From positions 223,654 to 287,653 of the forward strand of contig NZ_JTGN01000007.1 in NCBI RefSeq assembly GCF_000797495.1: a DNA stretch of 64,000 nt, given 5' to 3'. The stretch's first letter is position 1. Each line of letters starts with the position of its first letter. The notes beneath the pieces are model-generated. The model searched no databases and was not told the origin of the DNA. It saw nothing but the letters and a program-made list of their open reading frames with translations. Made by a program: the position numbers and the translations under genes. Source of the DNA: Robinsoniella peoriensis. Lineage in GTDB: Bacteria; Bacillota; Clostridia; Lachnospirales; Lachnospiraceae. This document shows positions 34,625 to 41,868 of the stretch, in pieces.

Positions 34625-34837
34625 ATGAAAGAAAAGATATATAAATTATTTCTCACCCTAATGGTGAGCCTGTCCCTGGGTTCAGGTCCCATAGCCCAGA
34701 ATGAGATAGTCAAGATGCTTGAAGCTTTTTCGGGAACAGGTGATGCGCAGATTCAAGAACTTGAAGAAGATAAAGAGTCCGAAGAAATAAGAAAGAAGAA
34801 ATTGCCAAATTATTTTCAAGATAGGGGTATTGAATAA
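34625..34837 (+). CDS. Small peptide with hydrophobic N-terminus, unknown function
   Basis: A 70-residue product I do not recognise. Residues 1-20 are basic then hydrophobic (KLFLTLMVSLSLGSG), like an export signal or short membrane anchor. The rest is strongly charged and acidic (QELEEDKESEEIRKKK). A good GGAGG lies eight bases before the ATG, which argues for translation. It precedes a T-rich terminator and sits in the same bracketed segment as the two-helix membrane protein. A secreted peptide or peptide precursor is possible, but nothing in the sequence proves it. Confidence 0.45.
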   Translation: MKEKIYKLFLTLMVSLSLGSGPIAQNEIVKMLEAFSGTGDAQIQELEEDKESEEIRKKKLPNYFQDRGIE

Positions 34838-34857
34838 GGGAAAAAATATAGTTTATG

Positions 34858-34895
34858 TACAGTCTGGGAAGGGGAAATAATCCCCTTCTTTTTTT
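34858..34895 (+). terminator. Hairpin repeat copy 2, intrinsic terminator
   Basis: The same GAAGGGG/CCCCTTC stem as copy 1, here followed by a run of T (34889-34895), making a good terminator for the small gene. TACAGTCTG at 34858-34866 is the inverse of CAGACTGTA next to copy 1. Confidence 0.8.
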
Positions 34896-35012
34896 ATTTT
34901 CAGAAAATTCTTTGCTTTTCCCGGTATCAGTCAATAGTAATTAATAAATTCTAATAATAACCACAGAAAATAGTATGTACATTTTGATTCAGCTTAAATA
35001 TAATGACGATAA

Positions 35013-35086
35013 TTTATCTATTTATGTAAATTCTGAAGATAATGTGGGGAAAGGGTAAAATATGCTTTAGTTTTTAAATAGATAAA
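35013..35086 (+). promoter_or_regulatory. 12-base inverted repeat in the GH2 upstream region
   Basis: TTTATCTATTTA at 35013-35024 and TAAATAGATAAA at 35075-35086 are perfect reverse complements separated by 50 bases, ending 30 bases before the GH2 start. A TATAAT lies just upstream at 34999-35004 with a weak -35. The pair could be operator half-sites for looping or a long-range mRNA stem. The remainder of 34896-35012 shows nothing else. Confidence 0.5.
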
Positions 35087-35116
35087 TGAGAGTGAGAGAA
35101 AAAGGAGAAGGTTAAG

Positions 35117-38100
35117 ATGAGAAAAAAAGAGAGATGGAAAAGTATCATTGCAATCGTTTTGTGCTGTTCCATGATTCTGCCATCAATGGCGGTATCGGCG
35201 GCTCAGGTGCCGGAAACGGAAATGGTAACTGAGGCACTCCAAAGTACCCCGGTTGAAAATCAGGAGATTGAAACAGAACTTCTGACAGAATCTGAAACAT
35301 ATCAGGTGGAAACGGAATCCCAAACGGAAACGGAAAATCCATTGGACAACCGTACTTCCACAATCGAAAAAAGTGAGGCTCTTTACAAACTTGCGGCTGA
35401 ACAAGTTGGGAAAACTTATGTAAGTGAACAGACGGGCAGGGAGCAGGTGAATTTTAACAGGGAGTGGAAATTTATCCGTAATGATATCCCGGGAGCAGAA
35501 TCCGTGGACTATGATGATTCCCAATGGGTGGATATCGGTATTCCTCATAATTTCAGCATCCCTTATGAAATGCAGGCATCTTTCTACGTGGGATACGGAT
35601 GGTATCGTAAGGAATTTGAAGTATCGGACAATATGGTTGGAAAGATAATTGAATTGGAATTTGAGGGTGTTTTTCAGGAGGCCGAAATATATGTAAACGG
35701 GCAGCCGGCAGGTACACACCGCGGCGGTTACTCTGGCTTTGTATTTGACATTACAGATTATCTGAATTCGGGGAAGAATCTGATTGCAGTCCGCGTCAAT
35801 AATATCTGGCAGCCGGATCTTGCTCCAAGAGCAGGAGACCACCAGTTTACCGGAGGAATTTACCGGGATGTCTATCTCAATATTACGGATGAGGTTCATG
35901 TAACCTGGTATGGAACTTTCGTCACCACTCCTGATTTGTCTAACCCCGGATTCGACCCTTCTGCAAAGAATATTCCGGATAATTATGCCAGTGAGGAAGA
36001 AATCCTGAATAATATTGCGCAGAAACAATCTAACGTAAGCGTCAGTACCGAAATAAAAAATGATTCGCTGTCTGAGGCTTTGGTAAAAGTAAAACAGGAA
36101 GTGGTGGACAAAGACGGTATAGTGCAGGCTGTATTTGAATCGGCTGAACAGAATATTTCTGCAGGATCTGCTGCAGAAATTACTGCGGTCAGTGAAAAAA
36201 TCAAAAACATACAGTTATGGGATACTGAAAATCCATATGTGTACCAATTATATACTACCGTATACCGAAATGGTGTTCCGGCAGATACCTATGAATCCTC
36301 TTTTGGCTTTCGCTGGGCGCAGTATAAAAACGACGGGTTCTATTTGAACGGAAAAAAAGTAGAATTAAATGGAGCAAATGTACATCAGGATCATGCAGGC
36401 TTTGCGGATGCAGTTACCAACGAAGGATTCATGCGGGACGTATCCATGATCAAAGAGTGCGGGATGAATTTTATCCGCGGCTCCCATTATCCCCATGATC
36501 CATCATTTGCAAAAGCCTGTGATGATCAGGGAATTATGTTCTGGTCAGAGTGCAATTTCTGGGGGATGGGTGGATGCGCCGGAAAAGACGAACCGGCAAT
36601 AGGCACATCTGCGGACTGGTTTAAGGATGCATACCCGCAGAATCCTGCAGATGAAGCAGCTTTTGAGCAGAGCTGCCTGGATTCCCTGGAAGCTATGATA
36701 CGCGTAAACCGCAACCATCCCTCTATTATTAACTGGAGTATGGGAAATGAAGCGTTTTTCACAAATGGCGGCATGGATAACGGAAATGATGCTTCTGCAA
36801 ATGGAACTGCGCCGAAAGCGCTTGCGCTTGTAGACAAAATGCGGAATCTGTCACACCAGCTTGATCCTACCAGAAAAGCAGGAATGGGCGGAGCGCAAAG
36901 AGGCGGGTATGCCGATCTGGCGGTCTGTGATATTGCAGGATACAACGGAGACGGAGGAAAATTTGAAAATACCTGGATGCCCAATGTAGTTGCGGAATAC
37001 GGCTCAAAGACTGCAGACCGGCCAGGCGAATACCGGCCATTTTATGATCAGATACAGGGCAGTGACGAATATAATTATCAGCTAAAACCAAGTAGCGCAG
37101 GCCTGGTTCTTTGGTGTGGCTTTCATCACGGTACCATCGGCGGTGACGGGCTGGCTAAAATGGGTATAATCGACTACTATCGCCTGCCTTTAAACAGCTG
37201 GTACTGGTACCGGGAACAGAATATGGGTATAGAACCGGAATCCTCCGTATCCGGTGCGGCATCTCAGATAGACATTACGTCCTCTGAAGAAACCATTACG
37301 AACAACGGTACAAAAGACACCCAGCTGATTGTTACCTTACAGGATGCAGACGGCAACTGGGTAAATGAAACTAAAGCGGTAACCCTGAAGGTGGAATCCG
37401 GCCCCGGTGTTTTCCCAGGAGGTAAAACATATAAGTTTACCCCCGGCAAATCAATGCGGGATGGAAAAGCAAGCATCGAATTCCGCAGTTACTATTCGGG
37501 AGACAGCATTATCAGCGCAACGGCAGAAGGTCTTGGGGTATCCACAATTACAATACATACAGATAATATGTCCGAAACCGATGACGGTTCGGAACCGGAA
37601 GATTTTTATAATGCAGATAAGTGGGGCAGTGTAACTGCTAAAATAGAAGATCCCATTATATATGGTGAAAACAATGCCGCTTCCGGAAGACCCCTGTTCC
37701 CTAGCAGCAATGATCAGGACAGTGCACTGGCAGCAGACGGTAATATGGCGACATCCTGGCAGGCAGATAATACCGGCAGCGGGGAATACTTTATGGTAGA
37801 TCTGGAATTTACATTATACCTCTATAACATCGGACTGGGATTTAACAAATCTCCCTATCCATATAAAGTCGAAACAGCTATGGATAAGAATGGCCCATGG
37901 ACCATTGCTGCAGAATATACAAAGGATACCATTACATCCAGGAAAGCAGAAGAATCCCTGGACGGGCCGGAAGCCAGATATGTTAAGATAACCTTTACGG
38001 ACGTTCCGGAAAATGAAAAAGCCTTTCTCACGGAACTGAATGTATATGGAAACCCCTCCTCAATTACACCTCAATATACCAAATACAGTGCTTACCTCTC

Positions 38101-40567
38101 CGATGTAGTGGATTACGACAAAGTCTCCACTGGATGGGGTGAAAAAGGAAAAGACAAGACCTGCCAGGGAAATCAGATAAAGGTAGGGAATAAAGTTTAT
38201 AAAAAAGGAATCGGTCTTCATGCTGACAGCACCATTATTCATAACCTGGACAAAAAGTATACGCGCTTTTCCGGAGTGGCGGGCATTGATAATGAAGTGG
38301 ATGGAGGCAATGCAATCTTTAGGATCTATGCCGACAACAGCCTGATTTATGAAAAGGAACTTTCTGGCGGGGAAGCCGATGAATTCAATTTAAGCGTCAG
38401 CGGAGTTTCGGAACTGAAGCTTATGACAGACGCCAACGGTTCTGAATCCCAGGATCACACAGACTGGGCGGACGCAAAATTGTACGGAGCCATCCGGGAC
38501 ATCAGCAAAAAAAGCAAAAGCATCCGTACCGCCTATGTGGGAATTACCGAAGGCTTACAGGCAGGAGAAGACTTCACCGGGATATTATCCCTAAAAAATA
38601 CTTCGGAAGATTTACAGCCTTTGTGTGCTTCACTGTCCCTCTATGGACCGGATGGAATGCTGGCAGGCTTCACAATGACTTCCGACGAATTCTATCCCGG
38701 CGCCGCAAAAGATCTTCCCCTGACGCTCAATATGCCTTCTGATATAAAAGGATATGAAGCCATTCTCAGTGTGTGGGATAAAAATACACTGGAAATAATT
38801 TCAAATACAATCATGATCTATCCGGATCCGGATAAACTGGAATCCGGATCAAAGACGGAAACTGCCTGGACAAAAGTTGATGGTGAAGACAGCCTGCTGG
38901 AAAAGACAGGCGACTGGCAGCTGTGGCCATCTTCCGATGCTTACAACGGAAGTGAGACCTTCCTGGGTGACAAAGGCAATCCGGTAAAAGATGGAGATTA
39001 TATCGCCCTTACATTTAACGGAAACTATATAAAAATAGGTGCAAAAGCAGATGGCGGACAGCAGGGTGCCGATGTTTATATCGATGGAGAACCTGTCGGA
39101 CATATTAATAACAATGAGAATGTTAATGTATACAAAGAAGTCTATGCATCCGGTTATCTGGAAGACGGGGAACATACCGTTAAACTTGTACCTGCCGGAA
39201 AATTTGGTTTGGACTATTTTGAATATGGAGTGGAAACTGTGTCTGGCGGCGATAATGAGCCATTAACGGAAAGTCCGATTCTCTTATCACTTGGCGGCTT
39301 AATGAAACAGATTGAAGGGGATGCCATGAAAAACTATACCTTTACCAGCAGGAAGTCTGCAGCAGATCGTATAGTCGAGTCTTATGGTGTCTATTTAAAC
39401 AAAGAGGCATCCAAAGAGGAGATCCAGGCGGCATCTGATGCACTTGAAAATGCGCTCAGGGAACTGATCCTCATAGGAGATACAGCCACCTTGGAAGATA
39501 CCGTCAGTACTGCACAAAATCTAATTCAAAAAGGCCAGGGTAATTATACAAATGCAAGCTGGGCACAATTGCTCGCCGCATATGAAGAAGCGGCCGCTGT
39601 ATTAGAAATAGAAGATCCTTCAGCAGATGAGATACTGGCTGCAGCAGAGCAATTAAATCATGCTATGGCTTCCCTGATCCAAAAAGAGGATACCTTTAGA
39701 CTGAGAGAAGCAGTAAACAAAGCAAAGACACTCTTCGATAAAGGCCAGGGCAGTTATACCGATACGAGCTGGGCAGTTTTCAAAACTGCGTATGACGGGG
39801 CAGTAAAAGTGTTATTCTCAGCAGAACCATCCGCTAAAGAAATACAGGCAGCTCTGGATAAACTAAATTCTGCAATGGCAGGTCTGCAGTTAAAGCCGGA
39901 TACTTCCCTGTCAGATGCAAGAAAAGCGCTGCAGGCAGAAATTACAGCATGCAGCGCAATCGTAAAGAAAGGACAGAAACATTATACTTTAGCAAGCTTC
40001 CGGCGTTTAAAAGATAACCTCAGTGAAGCAGAAAAGATATTGAGTGACAGCAGGGCAAACCTGGATAAATTAAAATCTGCGAAAAATTTACTCTATGCCG
40101 CCAGACTTACCCTTTCTGTTTACAAAATCCCTAAGAAAGGTGCTTCCTATACCGTAGGAAAATTAAAATATCAGATACTGAAATCTTCTGCCGGCAATGG
40201 GACGGTTTGTGTGAAAGGCGTTAAAAACAAGAAAACCTCAAAACTTAAACTCCCCAATACGGTTACAATTTCCAGTTATAAGTTTACAGTTACGGAAATT
40301 AAAAACAAAGCATTTTACAAAAATACAAAGTTAAAATCCATTACCATTTCAAAGAATATTACAAAAATCGGTGATGCTGCATTCTATGGAGCAAAGAATC
40401 TCAAGACCATTAAGATTGAGAGCAGTAAGTTAAAAACGGTAGGAAAAAATGCTTTGAAAAAAATTCATTCCAAAGCTGTCATTCAGGTTCCGTCTAAAAA
40501 ATTAACATACTATAAAAAACTCTTAAAAAATAAGGGACTTTCTTCAAAAGCGAAAATAAAAAAATAA
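35117..40567 (+). CDS. Secreted multimodular GH2 glycosidase (beta-galactosidase-like)
   Basis: An 1,816-residue exported enzyme. Signal peptide to about Ala29, then a Glu/Thr-rich linker. The GH2 sugar-binding domain (about 110-265, WYRKEFEV), Ig domain and TIM barrel follow. The acid/base Glu545 is in NWSMGNEAFF and the likely nucleophile Glu627 in VVAEYGSKT. Downstream modules: Ig-like region, CBM32/F5-8C-like domain (about 850-977), NPCBM/CBM51-like domain (about 985-1125, GIGLHADSTI), another beta-sandwich (about 1250-1370), three FIVAR-like helical repeats (about 1395-1665, KGQGNYTNASW, KGQGSYTDTSW), and a BspA-like leucine-rich C-terminus (IGDAAFYGAKNLKTI). No LPXTG. Galactose-containing host or mucin glycans are likely substrates, inferred from the modules. 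AGGAGAAGG precedes the start. Confidence 0.9.
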   Translation: MRKKERWKSIIAIVLCCSMILPSMAVSAAQVPETEMVTEALQSTPVENQEIETELLTESETYQVETESQTETENPLDNRTSTIEKSEALYKLAAEQVGKTYVSEQTGREQVNFNREWKFIRNDIPGAESVDYDDSQWVDIGIPHNFSIPYEMQASFYVGYGWYRKEFEVSDNMVGKIIELEFEGVFQEAEIYVNGQPAGTHRGGYSGFVFDITDYLNSGKNLIAVRVNNIWQPDLAPRAGDHQFTGGIYRDVYLNITDEVHVTWYGTFVTTPDLSNPGFDPSAKNIPDNYASEEEILNNIAQKQSNVSVSTEIKNDSLSEALVKVKQEVVDKDGIVQAVFESAEQNISAGSAAEITAVSEKIKNIQLWDTENPYVYQLYTTVYRNGVPADTYESSFGFRWAQYKNDGFYLNGKKVELNGANVHQDHAGFADAVTNEGFMRDVSMIKECGMNFIRGSHYPHDPSFAKACDDQGIMFWSECNFWGMGGCAGKDEPAIGTSADWFKDAYPQNPADEAAFEQSCLDSLEAMIRVNRNHPSIINWSMGNEAFFTNGGMDNGNDASANGTAPKALALVDKMRNLSHQLDPTRKAGMGGAQRGGYADLAVCDIAGYNGDGGKFENTWMPNVVAEYGSKTADRPGEYRPFYDQIQGSDEYNYQLKPSSAGLVLWCGFHHGTIGGDGLAKMGIIDYYRLPLNSWYWYREQNMGIEPESSVSGAASQIDITSSEETITNNGTKDTQLIVTLQDADGNWVNETKAVTLKVESGPGVFPGGKTYKFTPGKSMRDGKASIEFRSYYSGDSIISATAEGLGVSTITIHTDNMSETDDGSEPEDFYNADKWGSVTAKIEDPIIYGENNAASGRPLFPSSNDQDSALAADGNMATSWQADNTGSGEYFMVDLEFTLYLYNIGLGFNKSPYPYKVETAMDKNGPWTIAAEYTKDTITSRKAEESLDGPEARYVKITFTDVPENEKAFLTELNVYGNPSSITPQYTKYSAYLSDVVDYDKVSTGWGEKGKDKTCQGNQIKVGNKVYKKGIGLHADSTIIHNLDKKYTRFSGVAGIDNEVDGGNAIFRIYADNSLIYEKELSGGEADEFNLSVSGVSELKLMTDANGSESQDHTDWADAKLYGAIRDISKKSKSIRTAYVGITEGLQAGEDFTGILSLKNTSEDLQPLCASLSLYGPDGMLAGFTMTSDEFYPGAAKDLPLTLNMPSDIKGYEAILSVWDKNTLEIISNTIMIYPDPDKLESGSKTETAWTKVDGEDSLLEKTGDWQLWPSSDAYNGSETFLGDKGNPVKDGDYIALTFNGNYIKIGAKADGGQQGADVYIDGEPVGHINNNENVNVYKEVYASGYLEDGEHTVKLVPAGKFGLDYFEYGVETVSGGDNEPLTESPILLSLGGLMKQIEGDAMKNYTFTSRKSAADRIVESYGVYLNKEASKEEIQAASDALENALRELILIGDTATLEDTVSTAQNLIQKGQGNYTNASWAQLLAAYEEAAAVLEIEDPSADEILAAAEQLNHAMASLIQKEDTFRLREAVNKAKTLFDKGQGSYTDTSWAVFKTAYDGAVKVLFSAEPSAKEIQAALDKLNSAMAGLQLKPDTSLSDARKALQAEITACSAIVKKGQKHYTLASFRRLKDNLSEAEKILSDSRANLDKLKSAKNLLYAARLTLSVYKIPKKGASYTVGKLKYQILKSSAGNGTVCVKGVKNKKTSKLKLPNTVTISSYKFTVTEIKNKAFYKNTKLKSITISKNITKIGDAAFYGAKNLKTIKIESSKLKTVGKNALKKIHSKAVIQVPSKKLTYYKKLLKNKGLSSKAKIKK

Positions 40568-40582
40568 CCGTTTAAAAGAAAA

Positions 40583-40622
40583 AGAGAACAGCCTTGTGCC
40601 AATCCGGTACCGGCTGTTCTCT
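40583..40622 (+). terminator. Hairpin after the GH2 gene
   Basis: AGAGAACAGCC and GGCTGTTCTCT form a perfect 11-bp stem with a smaller inner pair. No T-run follows, so termination may be partial; it marks the end of the GH2 transcript. The 311-base stretch to the next gene also holds a promoter (40658) and a RAT element (40703). Confidence 0.6.
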
Positions 40623-40657
40623 GATATGAAATTATTCAATTATTCTTTCAAATCCAC

Positions 40658-40686
40658 TTGACACTAATTACATTATATGATATCCT
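40658..40686 (+). promoter_or_regulatory. Promoter of the antiterminator-PTS operon
   Basis: TTGACA at 40658-40663 and TATCCT at 40681-40686, spacing 17 bases. Transcription would start about 10 bases before the first RAT element. Confidence 0.65.
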
Positions 40687-40702
40687 TTTTGAAGATAAAT
40701 AC

Positions 40703-40732
40703 GGGATTGTGACTGGTAATGCAGGCGAGACC
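40703..40732 (+). promoter_or_regulatory. RNA antiterminator (RAT) site 1, upstream of the antiterminator gene
   Basis: GGGATTGTGACTGGTAAT followed by GCAGGCGAGACC matches the RAT consensus recognised by BglG/SacY/GlcT-family CAT domains. It lies in the 5' leader before the gene for just such a protein. A T-run follows at 40771-40778 (GGTTGGTTTTTTTT), whose left bases can pair with GAGACCA of the RAT, so a competing terminator is plausible although weaker than at site 2. Confidence 0.75.
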
Positions 40733-40878
40733 ATCTTTGAAGCGAGTATGATAACTTTCTGCAGGGTTGGTTTTTTTTATGTTTGAAACTGCATAAATCC
40801 TGTTTATACTTTTTGAATTCTGACAAATGACATTATTTGATCAAACATGTTTGGAAACGGAATGGAGATAAGACAGGA

Positions 40879-41715
40879 ATGTATGAGATAACGAAGATTA
40901 TCAATAATAATATTGTATGTTCCGTTGATGAAGATGGGCAGGAAATCATCGTCAGGGGGCTTGGCATTGGATTTAAGCAAAAACCTCATGATATAATCCC
41001 CGGGGAGAAAATTGAAAAAGTTTATAAAATGGAAAGCCCCAAGGCATCCGGCAAATTACAGGAATTAATGGCGGAAATTCCACTGTCATATGTGGAGACC
41101 TGTACGGAAATTATCGATTATGCCAGGAATACCGTAGGCAAAAGATTAAATGAAAATGTTTATATTACTTTGACAGATCATATCAGTTTCGCCATTGAAC
41201 GCAAGCGTCAGAACATGGAGTACCGGAATGCATTGCTGATGGAAATCCGTAATTTTTATATACAGGAATTCCAGATTGGCTGCAAAGCTCTGGAAATCAT
41301 CAAAGAAAAGCTGGATGTAGAATTATCCAGGGATGAGGCAGGTTTTATAGCCTTACATATTGTGAATGCAGAATTAAACACGGATATGTGCGACATGGTG
41401 AATATCACGGAAATGATACAGCAGGTGCTGGACATCGCAGAGAAATATTATCAGATGAAATTAGATGATCATTCTCTGGCCTATGAACGTTTTATAACAC
41501 ACCTGAAATTTTTCGGACAGCGGTTATTTTCTGACCGGATTACGAAAGATGATGATGTAACTTTTCAGAAAATGGTTAAGAAACGTTATAAAAATGACTA
41601 TAAATGTGCAGAAGAGATCCGGACCTTTATCCGGGAGACATATAAGAAAGAAATCACTGAGGAAGAGATGATTTTCCTCACCATTCATTTAAGAAGAGTA
41701 TCAAATACTGTATAA
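40879..41715 (+). CDS. BglG/GlcT-family transcription antiterminator
   Basis: A 278-residue RNA-binding regulator. The CAT RNA-binding domain occupies about residues 1-55 (MYEITKIINNNIVCSV, GLGIGFKQKPHD), followed by two PRD domains. The four phosphorylatable histidines are kept: TLTDHISFA and ALHIVNAE in PRD1, FITHLKFFG and TIHLRRV in PRD2. PTS-dependent phosphorylation of these residues sets dimerisation and RNA binding. Start at 40879 is chosen because MYEITKI is where the family begins; an upstream in-frame ATG at 40837 would add 14 atypical residues. RAT sites lie before this gene and before the PTS gene, implying autoregulation and control of the permease. Confidence 0.9.
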   Translation: MYEITKIINNNIVCSVDEDGQEIIVRGLGIGFKQKPHDIIPGEKIEKVYKMESPKASGKLQELMAEIPLSYVETCTEIIDYARNTVGKRLNENVYITLTDHISFAIERKRQNMEYRNALLMEIRNFYIQEFQIGCKALEIIKEKLDVELSRDEAGFIALHIVNAELNTDMCDMVNITEMIQQVLDIAEKYYQMKLDDHSLAYERFITHLKFFGQRLFSDRITKDDDVTFQKMVKKRYKNDYKCAEEIRTFIRETYKKEITEEEMIFLTIHLRRVSNTV

Positions 41716-41718
41716 TCT

Positions 41719-41820
41719 GGATTGTAACTGGTAATGCAGGCTAGACCGGAACAGGATTTGGTAGTAGATATCTACAGCTGGGGTATACTACTATCATGTT
41801 TTCTGTTACGGTCTTTTTTT
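41719..41820 (+). promoter_or_regulatory. RAT site 2 overlapping an intrinsic terminator, before the PTS gene
   Basis: GGATTGTAACTGGTAAT and GCAGGCTAGACC (41719-41747) form the RAT. Its last bases are part of AGACCGGAACAG (41743-41754), which pairs with CTGTTACGGTCT (41803-41814) apart from one mismatch and is followed by seven T. An inner TAGTAG/CTACTA stem extends the hairpin. RAT folding and terminator folding are therefore mutually exclusive, the classic antitermination switch. It starts four bases after the antiterminator stop codon. Confidence 0.9.
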
Positions 41821-41868
41821 GTGCAGAATCAGATTATAATATATATTTTTTCAGGAGGAATCAGAGAA

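Noticed and set aside
35183..36028. 281-codon minus-strand frame inside the GH2 gene
   Set aside because: Low-complexity Cys/Phe-rich shadow with no ribosome site; the plus-strand frame has clear GH2 motifs there.
41734..41868. 45-codon N-terminal extension of the PTS permease
   Set aside because: It would translate through the RAT and terminator and has no ribosome site, while AGGAGG precedes MKDKIFG at 41869, where the family begins.
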